Below are positions 18,280 to 26,847 of a DNA stretch of 64,000 nucleotides, one piece after another. The position numbers and the translations under genes are program-made. Below the pieces are notes generated by a model. That model had not been told where the DNA came from. It made no database searches and saw only the letters and a list, made by a program, of their open reading frames with translations. This DNA comes from Streptomyces roseolilacinus (GTDB lineage: Bacteria; Actinomycetota; Actinomycetes; Streptomycetales; Streptomycetaceae): contig NZ_BMSV01000005.1 in the NCBI RefSeq assembly GCF_014649335.1, forward strand, positions 372,001 to 436,000, in the 5' to 3' direction. The first letter of the stretch is position 1, and every line of letters begins with the position of its first letter.

Positions 18280-19923
18280 GTGCTTCGTACCCGTCCACGG
18301 TCCGCGTGGATGGCCGCCGGCCTCGCCGCGGCGATCGGCACCGGCCTGCTGTCGTCGAACACCGCGACCGCCGCCATCGGCGCTCCCGACACGGCCGGCG
18401 TCTTCGCCCACACCGCCCAGATCACCGTCGGCGACCAGACCGACGCCCGCGGCTGCTCCGGCACCCTGGTCGCGGCCCAGTGGCTCCTCACCTCCCAGAG
18501 CTGCTTCACCACCACGCCCGGCACGGGCATGGTGGCCGGCAAGCCCCAGGAGCCGGTGAAGGTCACCCTGGGCTCCCAGGAGTACACGATCGCGGAAGTC
18601 GTCCCCCGTACCGACCGGGACGTCCTCCTGGCGCGCCTCGACCGGTCGGCCACCGGCGTCACCCCGGCCAGGATCGCCGGCGCCGCACCCGGGGCCGGCA
18701 CCGCACTGACCGCCGCGGGCTTCGGCCGGACGAAGACGGTGTGGGTGCCCGACAAGGTCCACACCGCCGCCTTCACCACGACCTCCTCCACGGCGACCAC
18801 CCTCGCCATCGAGGGCGGCCAGACCGGCGACGCCATCTGCCAGGGCGACGCGGGCGGCCCCGTCACCAACGCCGCCGGCGAGGTCGTCGCCCTCGCCAGC
18901 CGCTCGTGGCAGGCCGGCTGCCTGGGCATCCCCTCGACCGAGACCCGGCGGAACGCCGAAGCCGCACGCGTCGACGACCTCCGTCAGTGGATCATGGACG
19001 TCCGCGTCGCGCAGCCCGGCTGGAGGGCCCAGGCCATCGCCCAGACCAGCACGGGCGTCTACCAGGGAATCCGGCTCGCCGACGGCACCTGGACCGACTT
19101 CACCGACGTCCAGACCAAGGCCGGCAACATCGGCGGCACCCTGTCGTCGGCCTCCGCGGTGACCGCGGCGGGCATCAACCAGGACACCCACGTCCTGGCC
19201 ATCGACAGCCAGGGCAAGCTGCGCCACAGCATCCGCAGGGCCGACGGCTCCTGGACCGCGTTCGGAGACGTGGGCGCCGTCGCCGGGGTCCTGGGCAACC
19301 TCCGGCAGGTCTCCGCCGTCTCCATCGGCCACGACCTGCACGTGGTCGCGCTCGCCGACAACAAGGTGTTCCACACCCGCCGCGACGCCGCCGGCAACTG
19401 GACCCGCTTCGGCGACGTCTCCGGCGCGGCGGGACCCATCGGGGCGGTGACGTCCGTCGCCACGGCCAGCGTCGGCGGCCAGCTGCAGACCGTCGCGGTC
19501 ACCGGAGGCAAGCCCTACCACACGGTCCGCAACACCACCGGGCAGTGGACCGGCTGGGGCGACATGACCAAGGCCGTGGGCGTCACCGGCCCCGTCTCCT
19601 CCGTCTCCATCGCCGGTGTGGGCACCGACGCGCACGTCGTCATCGCCACCGACAACGGCACCAAGCAGTTCCACACCCTGCGCTCCGGCAACGGCAGTTG
19701 GACCGTGTACGGGAACCTCTCCGGTGTCTGGGGCACCGTCACCACGAAGTCCCTCAGCGCCGCCCACGTCGACGGCGAACTGCAGCTGGCCGCCGTCACC
19801 GCCGACGGCAAGGTCCTGCACACCACCCGGCACGCCGCCGGGACCTGGGCCCCGACCGCCACGGTCACCCTGACCGGCGCTCCCGGGACGCTCGTCGGCC
19901 TGAGCATCACCGGCACCCTCTGA
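18280..19923 (+). CDS. secreted S1-fold pseudoprotease with propeller-like repeats
   Basis: 547 residues from a GTG with GAAGGA upstream. The signal peptide ends near residue 31. Residues 32-240 have the trypsin fold (GCSGTLVAAQWLLTSQSCF, RDVLLARLD, ICQGDAGGPV) but the catalytic His position is Ser74 and the catalytic Ser position is Ala191; only Asp114 remains, so hydrolysis is not expected. Residues 250-547 hold six repeats of about 48 residues with the core (K)xxHTxRxxxGxWTxFGDV, resembling a lectin-like beta-propeller. A binding role outside the cell is inferred. A related gene lies at 27844. Confidence 0.9.
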   Translation: MLRTRPRSAWMAAGLAAAIGTGLLSSNTATAAIGAPDTAGVFAHTAQITVGDQTDARGCSGTLVAAQWLLTSQSCFTTTPGTGMVAGKPQEPVKVTLGSQEYTIAEVVPRTDRDVLLARLDRSATGVTPARIAGAAPGAGTALTAAGFGRTKTVWVPDKVHTAAFTTTSSTATTLAIEGGQTGDAICQGDAGGPVTNAAGEVVALASRSWQAGCLGIPSTETRRNAEAARVDDLRQWIMDVRVAQPGWRAQAIAQTSTGVYQGIRLADGTWTDFTDVQTKAGNIGGTLSSASAVTAAGINQDTHVLAIDSQGKLRHSIRRADGSWTAFGDVGAVAGVLGNLRQVSAVSIGHDLHVVALADNKVFHTRRDAAGNWTRFGDVSGAAGPIGAVTSVATASVGGQLQTVAVTGGKPYHTVRNTTGQWTGWGDMTKAVGVTGPVSSVSIAGVGTDAHVVIATDNGTKQFHTLRSGNGSWTVYGNLSGVWGTVTTKSLSAAHVDGELQLAAVTADGKVLHTTRHAAGTWAPTATVTLTGAPGTLVGLSITGTL

Positions 19924-19929
19924 TCCACG

Positions 19930-19957
19930 GCTCCCCCGCCCGGCCGGGCGGGGGAGC
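19930..19957 (+). terminator. terminator of the pseudoprotease gene
   Basis: A perfect 28-bp GC-rich palindrome begins seven bases after the stop codon. Confidence 0.7.
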
Positions 19958-20040
19958 GGCCCCCGGAGACGGGGAGCGCTCCTGTCCGCCGGACGTGCCG
20001 CTGCGAACGCCGGGACCCCAGGGTCCCGGCAGCGCACACA

Positions 20041-20073
20041 CCAGGGGCCCGGAACGGAGTCCGGGGCCCCTGG
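20041..20073. terminator. hairpin between convergent genes
   Basis: Arms 20041-20053 and 20060-20073 pair over 13 bp with one bulged base. It lies about 145 bp beyond the end of the minus-strand maltokinase-cap-like gene and could serve either gene. Confidence 0.45.
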
Positions 20074-20217
20074 CCCGCCCGGGCCGGGGCGCTCCGACGT
20101 ACTGTGTCTCGGCCTGCCCGTACCAGCCGTGGAGGACGGGCCCCAGGGCCCTGGCCGCCTGCCGCAGCCAGGCCACCGGGCCGTGCCCGCCGAGGGTCCG
20201 CCGGGCGACGGCCGGCG

Positions 20218-20910
20218 TCAGGCCTCGCCCCGGACGGCGGACGGCTGGTTCCGAGGGTCGGCGTGCAGCACGGCGAACAGCCCCCGGACGCGGGTTCCGT
20301 CGGGCAGGTGCCAGGGGCCGGCGACGTGGCCGGTCGCGGTCCGCGGCAGGGCGGACGCCTCCTCCGGCGCGGGCCGCAGGACCCGGTGCAGCCGGAGGGT
20401 CGTGCCGCGCGCGACATCCAGAGCGGTGCCCTCCGCGTCGTCGGTGGCGGTGACGGCGCGGTCCGTGAGGAGGGGGCCCTCCCCCGTGTGGGAACGGGTG
20501 ACCTCGTGGTCGGGGGTGTCACTGGTGCTCTGGGCCTGCGCCTGGGCGCGGCCCTCGACCAGGGCGAGCAACTGGGCGACCAGCACCGGGTCGTGGCAGC
20601 CGTCGTAGGCCCAGCGCCGCCCCAGTACCCCGTGCTCCATCGTGCCGACGAGAGCGTGCTCCGCTCCGTCGAGCGGGGCACCGCGGTACGTCAGGGGCAG
20701 CAGGTAGGTGACCGGGTCGGTACCGGAGGTGTCGGTGACCACCATGAACTCGATCCCCACCTCGCCCCGCGGGTCGTCCAGCCGGAACCCCCCGGCCTTC
20801 GCCAGCTCCGGTCCTCCCGTACCGCCGCCGTACCACGGTCGGGAGGGCAGCCAGGCGGTGAGCAGTTCGAGCTTGGTCGGCTTGATGGTGGTGGCGTGGA
20901 TGACGGCCAT
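20218..20910 (-). CDS. maltokinase N-terminal cap-like domain protein
   Basis: 230 residues starting AVIHATTIKPTKLELLTAWL after the Met. This opening, with WLPSRPWY, then FRLDDPRGEVGIEFMVVTD and TYLLPLTYRGAPLDGAEHAL, matches the stand-alone cap domain found at the N-terminus of maltokinases (Pep2/Mak1) and in small Streptomyces proteins. There is no kinase domain, so it cannot phosphorylate maltose itself; a regulatory or sugar-binding role is inferred. The start at 20910 has GGAAGAGG upstream; an extension to 20973 lacks the family pattern. Confidence 0.85.
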   Translation of the reverse strand: MAVIHATTIKPTKLELLTAWLPSRPWYGGGTGGPELAKAGGFRLDDPRGEVGIEFMVVTDTSGTDPVTYLLPLTYRGAPLDGAEHALVGTMEHGVLGRRWAYDGCHDPVLVAQLLALVEGRAQAQAQSTSDTPDHEVTRSHTGEGPLLTDRAVTATDDAEGTALDVARGTTLRLHRVLRPAPEEASALPRTATGHVAGPWHLPDGTRVRGLFAVLHADPRNQPSAVRGEA

Positions 20911-21015
20911 ACCGGGACCTCTTCCGTCGGGTGGACACGGACCTTCCCACCCTCCCATCCGCGTCGCGGCCACGGCGACTTCGGCCCGGGACCGGAACGG
21001 GGCCGTCCCGTCCCG

Positions 21016-22641
21016 TCAGGCCGCCGCCCGGCCCGCCCGCAGCTCCAGGCGGTCGCCGGTGAAACCGCTGCGGAACCGGCGGTCGTGCGAGACGGCCACC
21101 ACCGCGCCCTCGTACCGTGCCAGCGTCTCCTCCAGGTCCTCGACGAGGCCCGGCGCGACGTGGTTGGTGGGCTCGTCCAGGACCAGCAGGTCCGCCGGGC
21201 GGGCCACCAGCCGGGCCAGCTCCAGCCGGCGCTGCTGGCCGGCCGAGAGGGAGGCGACCGGCACGTCGAGGTCCTCCTCGCGGAACAGCCCGAGGGCCAG
21301 CAGTTCGTCGGCGTACTCCTCCGCCGGTCCGGGCCGCCCCGCCGCGTACACCGTCAGCAGGGCCTCGGGCGACGGTACGGCGGGCAGTTCCTGCGGCAGG
21401 TAGCCGACCCGGGCGGTACCGCGCACCGTCCCGGCGTCCGGTCGCAGGTCACCGGCGAGGACCCGCAGGAGCGTCGTCTTGCCGGCGCCGTTGGGTCCGG
21501 TCACCAGCAGGCGGCGACCGGCCTCGATCCGCAACCGCGGCAGGGACAGCCGGTTCTCCACGACGACGTCCGTGAGCTCGGCGACGACGCCGTCCGCCGC
21601 GCCGCCCGGCGCCCCGGCCGTGAGGTGCGCCCGGAACCGCAGCGGTTCGGGCGGCGCCGGCACCGGGGCCCGGCGCAACTGCTCAAGCCGTACCCGGGCG
21701 GCGCGCACCTGCCCCGACAGCTTCGCCTCGGAGGAGCGGCGGTGCTTGCCGAAGCCCTGCCGGGGGTCCTTCCCCGTGGCGGCGAGCCGCTGCCCGGCGG
21801 CCTCGACCAGTGCCTCCGTACGGGCCAGCTCGTCCCGCCACTCCTCGTGCTCCCGCACCCGGCGGCGGTGGGCGGCGGCTTTCGCGGCGCGGTACCCGCT
21901 CCAGCCGTCGCCGTGGCGGCGGACGGTGCGCGTGTCCCGGTCGACCTCCAGGATCGCCGTCGCGACCTCCTCCAGGAAGACCCGGTCGTGGGTCACCGCC
22001 AGCACGGTCCCGTGGTGGGCGCGCAGCCGTTCCTGCAGCCAGCGCACGGCCGTGAGGTCCAGGTGGTTGGTGGGTTCGTCGAGCAGGAGCAGTTCGGCCC
22101 CCGAGGCGAGGACGCAGGCCAGTGCGAGACGGGACTGCTCACCGCCCGAGAGGGACCCGAGCGTCCGGTCCCGGGCGAGCCGGCCCACGCCGAGCCCGTG
22201 CAGCGCGGCGTCCACGCGGGTGTCCGCCTCGTACCCGCCGCGCTCCTCGTAGGCGGACAGCAGGTCGCCGTACGCGTGGAGCTGTTCGGGCGTCGCGTCG
22301 GAGAGATCGGCCTCGGCCTGCCGGATCCGCCGCTCCAGTGCGCGCAGGTCGGCGAGGGAGGCGTCGACGGCGTCCTGCACGGTGCGGGACGGCGCGAGCG
22401 CGAGGGTCTGGGCGAGGTGGCCGACGCCACCGGGGAAACCGACCGTGACGTCACCGGTGTCGGGCCGGTCGATGCCGGCGAGGAGCCGCAGCAGGGTGGA
22501 CTTCCCGGATCCGTTCTCGCCGATGACTCCGATCCGTTCGCCGGGCCGGACGGAGAAGGAGACCTGGTCGAGGACGGTCCGTACGCCGTACGTCTTGGAG
22601 ACGTCCTTGACGGACAACTGAGAAGGGGCGCGGTCGCGCAT
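21016..22641 (-). CDS. ABC-F family ATPase (ribosomal protection/translation factor type)
   Basis: 541 residues with two ABC ATPase domains in one chain and no membrane segments. Walker A motifs are GENGSGKST (about 50) and GPNGAGKTT (about 370); signature motifs are LSGGEQSRLALA and LSAGQQRRLELARL; Walker B segments LLLLDEPTNH and LLVLDEPTNH are followed by His switch residues. A linker rich in charged residues separates the domains (about 230-300). ABC-F proteins bind the ribosomal E site, and many relieve antibiotic stalling. An eight-codon leader peptide upstream supports an antibiotic-inducible resistance role. The start at 22641 follows GGGAAAGAACC. Confidence 0.95.
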   Translation of the reverse strand: MRDRAPSQLSVKDVSKTYGVRTVLDQVSFSVRPGERIGVIGENGSGKSTLLRLLAGIDRPDTGDVTVGFPGGVGHLAQTLALAPSRTVQDAVDASLADLRALERRIRQAEADLSDATPEQLHAYGDLLSAYEERGGYEADTRVDAALHGLGVGRLARDRTLGSLSGGEQSRLALACVLASGAELLLLDEPTNHLDLTAVRWLQERLRAHHGTVLAVTHDRVFLEEVATAILEVDRDTRTVRRHGDGWSGYRAAKAAAHRRRVREHEEWRDELARTEALVEAAGQRLAATGKDPRQGFGKHRRSSEAKLSGQVRAARVRLEQLRRAPVPAPPEPLRFRAHLTAGAPGGAADGVVAELTDVVVENRLSLPRLRIEAGRRLLVTGPNGAGKTTLLRVLAGDLRPDAGTVRGTARVGYLPQELPAVPSPEALLTVYAAGRPGPAEEYADELLALGLFREEDLDVPVASLSAGQQRRLELARLVARPADLLVLDEPTNHVAPGLVEDLEETLARYEGAVVAVSHDRRFRSGFTGDRLELRAGRAAA

Positions 22642-22757
22642 GGTTCTTTCCCTGAGTGAGGACATGGGCACAGCCCGGGGTTCGCGGACCTGGGAAGGGG
22701 ACGGCGACGACACCGCGGCGGCCTACCGGCCGGCGGTCATCGCGCGTCCGCGCCCGG

Positions 22758-22784
22758 AATCAGAGAAAGAAGTAGTACGAACCC
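22758..22784 (-). CDS. leader peptide MGSYYFFL upstream of the ABC-F gene
   Basis: An eight-codon ORF ends 117 bp before the ABC-F start. TACACT lies 7 bp upstream of its ATG with TTCGCC 18 bp further, so the transcript would be leaderless. The dense aromatic Tyr-Tyr-Phe-Phe-Leu end is like known ribosome-stalling leaders. Between it and the ABC-F gene, ACCGCCGGCC and the facing GGCCGCCGCGGT can pair as a hairpin. Attenuation control is inferred. Confidence 0.72.
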
Positions 22785-23160
22785 ATGGATTCGAGTGTAC
22801 GGGCGCGGCACACCGGCGGCGAAGGGGTTTCCGCGCCCCACCGCGGGCGGAAGGGGGTCCGTGCCGCGTCCCGTGAGCGCTCCCATCGGAGAGGGGAGGA
22901 GCCGGACGGCCGGGTGGTGGCCGCGTGCGGGCGGGGAACGACGGCAGCCCCAGCCTGACTGGCCGGCGCCCGGCCGGCCGTCCCACCGGGGCCGGGGGAG
23001 ACGGAGCGTCGGGAGCCCCCGGCGGGGCGCTTCCCCCGGCGGCGTCCGCGGGCTCGACGGCGCGTTCCGCCCCCGCGCGAGCGGTCACGGGACGCGCCCC
23101 GGCGGTCGCGGCTCGCCCCGGTGGCACGCCATGCCACGGGCCCGCGCCGGTGGTCGTGGC
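22785..23160. other. ABC-F promoter and non-coding region
   Basis: 376 bp without a supported gene. The first 45 bp hold the likely ABC-F leader promoter on the minus strand (TACACT at about 22792-22797). The stretch GGAAACCCC just upstream could be part of an activator site of WhiB7 type, but this is weak. The rest shows nothing. Confidence 0.4.
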
Positions 23161-23622
23161 TCAGGGCAGGAACGGGGCGAGTTCCGCACGCAGCGCGGGC
23201 AGGTGGGCGAAGTCCTCGCCCACGGCGAATCGGTGGTCGGCGTAGTCGAAGCCGGGGGTGACGACCTCCGCCACCAGGGCGTGGGTGGCGTCGCCGACGA
23301 GCTGCGAGGCCTTCCACACCTGGCCGGGGACGGCGAGGAAGTGGCGGTCGCCGGCCCGCAGCGTGACGCGTTCCAGGACACCGTCCGAGGTGACGGTCAC
23401 GTACTCGACGGGGCCCCCGTCGAGGAGGAAGTGGAGGATGTCGCTGCGATTGCGGTGCAGGCGGCCGCGCGGCTCGTCGCGCGTGAGCAGGTAGTGGATG
23501 GAGGTCGCCGTCGGGCGGGGCCCGCCGGCCGTGTGCGTGACGTGGGGGCTGGTGTAGGTCCGCCGGAAGAACCCGCCCTCGGGGTGCGCCTCCAGGCCCA
23601 GTCTGCGTCTCCAGTCCGGCAC
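23161..23622 (-). CDS. cupin family protein (DUF985-like)
   Basis: 153 residues from a GTG with a GAGCGAGG-like site upstream. The sequence HPEGGFFRRTYTS, SIHYLLTRDEPRGRLHRNRS, DILHFLLDGGPVEYVTV and AVPGQVWKASQL is the signature of DUF985 cupins (yeast YML079-like), a small beta-barrel with His and Glu residues that may bind a metal or sugar. Function is not established for the family. It stands alone, upstream of and divergent from the GH64 gene. Confidence 0.9.
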   Translation of the reverse strand: MPDWRRRLGLEAHPEGGFFRRTYTSPHVTHTAGGPRPTATSIHYLLTRDEPRGRLHRNRSDILHFLLDGGPVEYVTVTSDGVLERVTLRAGDRHFLAVPGQVWKASQLVGDATHALVAEVVTPGFDYADHRFAVGEDFAHLPALRAELAPFLP

Positions 23623-23776
23623 CGTCGCCTCGCTCTCCTCGTGTGCGCGTCACCCTACGCGCCCGGCGGGGGAGCCCCGGGTCCGCCGCCCCCGCGGGCC
23701 GCACCCCCGGGTGGTGAGGCGGCCACTTTCCGCCAAGTGGGGGCCGGTGACGTCGATTTGTGAAGGCGGAGAAAAA

Positions 23777-23830
23777 CTGAGAGCGCTCTCAGCATCATCT
23801 CTTGACGCCTCCGGCCACCGGCGCCAGAGT
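23777..23830 (+). promoter_or_regulatory. GH64 promoter with AGCGCT-centred operator
   Basis: The palindrome CTGAGAGCGCTCTCAG (23777-23792) lies 9 bp upstream of TTGACG (23802-23807). CAGAGT (23825-23830) is 17 bp further, so a promoter fits. The palindrome resembles LacI-family boxes such as the CebR box TGGGAGCGCTCCCA, with two symmetrical differences. Confidence 0.7.
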
Positions 23831-23881
23831 GGGCGCACTCACCCCCACCGCTCCTCCTTCCCCCACCAGGAGTGCACCCCC

Positions 23882-25144
23882 ATGTCCTCTGCCATGTCCT
23901 CGGGCGGCCCCGCACCGCACCGCCGCCCCGCACGTCCCCTGTCCCGCCGGTCCCTGCTCGCCGGCACCGCGGCCGCCGCGGCGGTGACCGCGTTCGGCCT
24001 CCGCGACCGCGCCTCGGCGGCACCGGCCACCTGCGAACTGGCCCTGGAGAACAGGTCGCTTCCCGGCACGGTCCACGCCTACGTCACCGGCCACGAGCAG
24101 GGCACCGGTCGCTGGGTCCTGCTGCGCCCGGGCGGAGGTGTCTACCGCCCCGAGTCCCCCTCCTCCACGATGACCCCGCTGCCCGTGGACTGCGCCATAC
24201 CCCTGCGCCCGGCGGGCGCGGGCCCGGTCGTGCTCACGCTGCCGCAGATGTACGGCGCCCGCGTCTACTTCGTCCGCGACAACAAGCTCGACTTCTTCCT
24301 CAACCCCGGTCCCGCCCTCGTCGAACCGGCCTTCGCGACCCCTTCGGACCGGAACTACGGCCGCATCTGGTCGTTCGCCGAGTTCACCTTCAACCCGCAG
24401 CAGCTGTACGCCAACATCAGCTACGTCGACCTGGTGACCGCCCTGCCCATCGGCCTCACCCTCACCGGTGACGCCACCCACACCGTCGCGCCGCTCCCGG
24501 CCGGTGCCGTGCAGCGGATCGCCGACGAACTCGTGGCCCAGGCCGCGCGGGACGGCCAGCCGTGGGACAAGCTGGTGATCCGCGCGTCGAACGGCTCGGT
24601 CCTGCGGGTGATCTCCCCGCAGAACCTCATGGCACCGTACTTCGACCGCCCCGACCAGATGCCGTTCCGCAGCGCCTTCACCGGCTACATCGACCGGGTC
24701 TGGCAGAAGTACCGCACCACCGACCTGCGCATCGACCTCCAGGGCGGTCGCGGCGTACGCACCGGCCGGGTCAACGGCGACGTCCTCACCTTCACCGGGG
24801 GCCACAGCTTCGCCAAGCCGACCTCCAGGGACGTCTTCACCTGCAACCACGGGCCGTTCACCAACAACCCCGGCGACTCCGACGACCGCAAGGCGCTGCT
24901 CGCCCGGCTGGCGGCGGGATTCAACCGCACGACGCTCCTCACCCACCCCGACCAGCCGAACGGCCCCGCCCCTTCCGACTACTACCGCGACCCGTCGACC
25001 AACCACTGGTCGCGGGTGGTCCACGCGAACACGCCGATCGGCTACGCCTTCCCGTACGACGACGTCCGGCCGGACGGACGGCCGGACGTCTCGGGAGCCG
25101 CCCACGACGGCAACCCGCGCCGCTTCACCCTGACGGTCGGGTAG
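23882..25144 (+). CDS. secreted glycoside hydrolase family 64 (endo-beta-1,3-glucanase)
   Basis: 420 residues. The N-terminus has a Tat signal (RPLSRRSLLAGTAAAAAV, cleavage near ASA-APA). The mature protein has family GH64 features: LALENRSLPGTVHAYVTG, FAEFTFNPQQLYANISYVD, LTGDATHTV, the VFTCNHGPFTNN segment and the late GYAFPYDDV motif. GH64 enzymes hydrolyse laminarin-type beta-1,3-glucan of fungal walls. AGGAG precedes the ATG at 23882. The promoter carries a likely LacI-type operator, so induction by glucan oligosaccharides is expected. A strong terminator follows. Confidence 0.95.
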   Translation: MSSAMSSGGPAPHRRPARPLSRRSLLAGTAAAAAVTAFGLRDRASAAPATCELALENRSLPGTVHAYVTGHEQGTGRWVLLRPGGGVYRPESPSSTMTPLPVDCAIPLRPAGAGPVVLTLPQMYGARVYFVRDNKLDFFLNPGPALVEPAFATPSDRNYGRIWSFAEFTFNPQQLYANISYVDLVTALPIGLTLTGDATHTVAPLPAGAVQRIADELVAQAARDGQPWDKLVIRASNGSVLRVISPQNLMAPYFDRPDQMPFRSAFTGYIDRVWQKYRTTDLRIDLQGGRGVRTGRVNGDVLTFTGGHSFAKPTSRDVFTCNHGPFTNNPGDSDDRKALLARLAAGFNRTTLLTHPDQPNGPAPSDYYRDPSTNHWSRVVHANTPIGYAFPYDDVRPDGRPDVSGAAHDGNPRRFTLTVG

Positions 25145-25199
25145 GTCCGCAAGGCGCCCGGCCCCGCCGCCCCGAACCGCCGGCGGCCCCGCCACCGGC

Positions 25200-25236
25200 G
25201 CCGTGGGCGCTCTCCGGCCCGGAGAGCGCCCACGGC
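25200..25236. terminator. 18-bp perfect-stem bidirectional terminator
   Basis: Arms 25200-25217 and 25219-25236 are perfectly complementary around a single base, between the convergent GH64 and phosphotransferase genes. Confidence 0.85.
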
Positions 25237-25310
25237 CCTGAGCGACGGCCGGCTCCCGCGCGTCACCTCCGTGACCGCCGGGCCGCACGGGCCTCGTCGC
25301 CCGGAACGGC

Positions 25311-26261
25311 TCAGTCGCCCAGACCGCCCGCGAACGGCATCGTCCGCCACTGCTCGACGGCCGGCTTCAGCGCCTCCGCGAGCAGGGGCAACTGCGGCAC
25401 CAGCGCGAGGCAGGCCACGGCCCGGGACATGCCCACGGCGTTGACGAGGCGCAGCACGCCTTCGTCCAGCCGGCGCAGGCCCCGGCGCCGCGCGGCCGAG
25501 TCGTACGCGGCCTCGCACTCGGGTCCGAGAGCCGCCATGTCCCACTCGACCGGGCCGAGCGTGACCAGTTCGAAGTCGGAGTACAGCGGGCCGTCCGAGG
25601 AGGCGACGATGTTCACCGCGGGGGCGTCGCCGTGGATCGGCTGGAAGTCGATCCCGGGGAACGCCGCTTCGAACGCCGCGCGCGAGCTGACGAGGGGTTC
25701 CAGGACCTTCCACTCGCGCCGTGCGCGGTCGAGGTCGGCCGGCTCGATGAGGTCGGGGCGCGCCTCGAGGGCGGCGAGCCCTTCCGTGACGAACCGGGGT
25801 TCGGCGGCCGACAGGAACGGCAGTTCACCCGGGTACTCGCGCAGTGCGGCGTGCAGGTCGGCGACCAGGCCGGCGTTGCGCACGAAGTCGGGCTCGACGT
25901 CCCGGGCCTGCTCGACGTACTGCCAGAACGTCATCGAGAACCCGTCGCGCCGCACGGGCTCCCGTGGCACGAGGGGGCTCGGCGGGACGACCGGGTGACC
26001 CTGCTCCGCGAGCCACCCCACCACGTCGAGCTCCACCCGTTGTCGCGCCGTCTGGGAGTCGGGGTCGGCGTACGGGGGCAGGACGGTGGGCACCCGGACC
26101 ACCACGGGTGACGGAGCGAGGTGCACCACGACGGAGAACACGTCGTGGAGCACGGCCGCGTCGGTCACCGTGAGCCCGAGGGCGCGCCCCGCGGCGACGG
26201 CGGCATCGAGAGCGCGTGACGTGCGGGCGGCGAGCTGATCGGATGTCATCGATTCCGGCAT
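25311..26261 (-). CDS. APH-family phosphotransferase
   Basis: 316 residues with the aminoglycoside-phosphotransferase fold. Visible: the nucleotide-binding lobe (VVVHLAPSPVVVRVPTVLPP), the catalytic-loop region FQPIHGDAPAVNIVASSDG and the metal-binding YSDFELVTLGPVEWDMAAL. The catalytic loop reads HGDAPAVN, close to the usual HGDxxxxN. Members phosphorylate aminoglycosides, sugars or amino acids; the substrate is unknown. The start is uncertain: ATGs at 26261 and 26249 both lack a strong ribosome binding site. Confidence 0.88.
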   Translation of the reverse strand: MPESMTSDQLAARTSRALDAAVAAGRALGLTVTDAAVLHDVFSVVVHLAPSPVVVRVPTVLPPYADPDSQTARQRVELDVVGWLAEQGHPVVPPSPLVPREPVRRDGFSMTFWQYVEQARDVEPDFVRNAGLVADLHAALREYPGELPFLSAAEPRFVTEGLAALEARPDLIEPADLDRARREWKVLEPLVSSRAAFEAAFPGIDFQPIHGDAPAVNIVASSDGPLYSDFELVTLGPVEWDMAALGPECEAAYDSAARRRGLRRLDEGVLRLVNAVGMSRAVACLALVPQLPLLAEALKPAVEQWRTMPFAGGLGD

Positions 26262-26517
26262 GCCGACGATGCTGCCACGCCGGGGGAGCGGTGCGACGGG
26301 CCGGGGTCCGCCGCGGCACCGCACACGGCCGGTCCCCCTCGGGGACCGTGGCGGCCCCGATCGGCCGCGAGGTCCGCCCGGCTGCCCGGAGTGCCGCCGC
26401 TCGCCGGCCGTCCGCGGGTCCGGGCGCCCCGACGCGCCGCGAGCGGAGGGTGGCCGGTTCGGGGCGGTGATGCCGGTACCCGTGGTTCCACAGCCGGGAG
26501 ACATCCTGCGCGAGCCG
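26262..26517. other. intergenic region upstream of the PL3 promoter
   Basis: No gene is supported. It should hold the phosphotransferase promoter on the minus strand, which I could not locate. Confidence 0.35.
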
Positions 26518-26546
26518 TTGACTAGAAAGCGCTTGCCCTCTACCTT
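26518..26546 (+). promoter_or_regulatory. PL3 pectate lyase promoter with AGCGCT-centred operator in the spacer
   Basis: TTGACT (26518-26523) and TACCTT (26541-26546) are 17 bp apart. The spacer holds GAAAGCGCTTGC (26525-26536), nearly the perfect dyad GAAAGCGCTTTC seen at the other pectate lyase. A repressor bound there would block RNA polymerase. The mRNA leader is then about 300 bases long. Confidence 0.7.
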
Positions 26547-26847
26547 CCGTTCAAGGATGTGATTCGCCCTCGCGCAACGGGGCGACGGGAGTGGGGTGAG
26601 GAGGGGGAGGTGACGCCCCGGGACGGCGTCACCCCGCCTTCCTTGTTCCGCGACGTGAACGAGGTTCAGGAGGAGGGCTGGTTCTCCTTGTGTGTCGACC
26701 GACCGGTGTCACGGTGGAGGCGTCGCCCCCGGCGCCCCGCCCTTCCGCCGGCGAGCCGATGCGCTCGGCGCGCCTCTCCGTCCTGTCGCCGAAGTCCGCT
26801 CCCCGCATCCGGTGATCCCTCTCGGACGACGAAGAAGGAGCCGCACC

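Noticed and set aside
17787..22659. Very long plus-strand open frames over the pseudoprotease and ABC-F genes
   Set aside because: They are shadows of genes in other frames (18280-19923 plus, 20218-20910 and 21016-22641 minus), with low-complexity Arg/Gly/His content.
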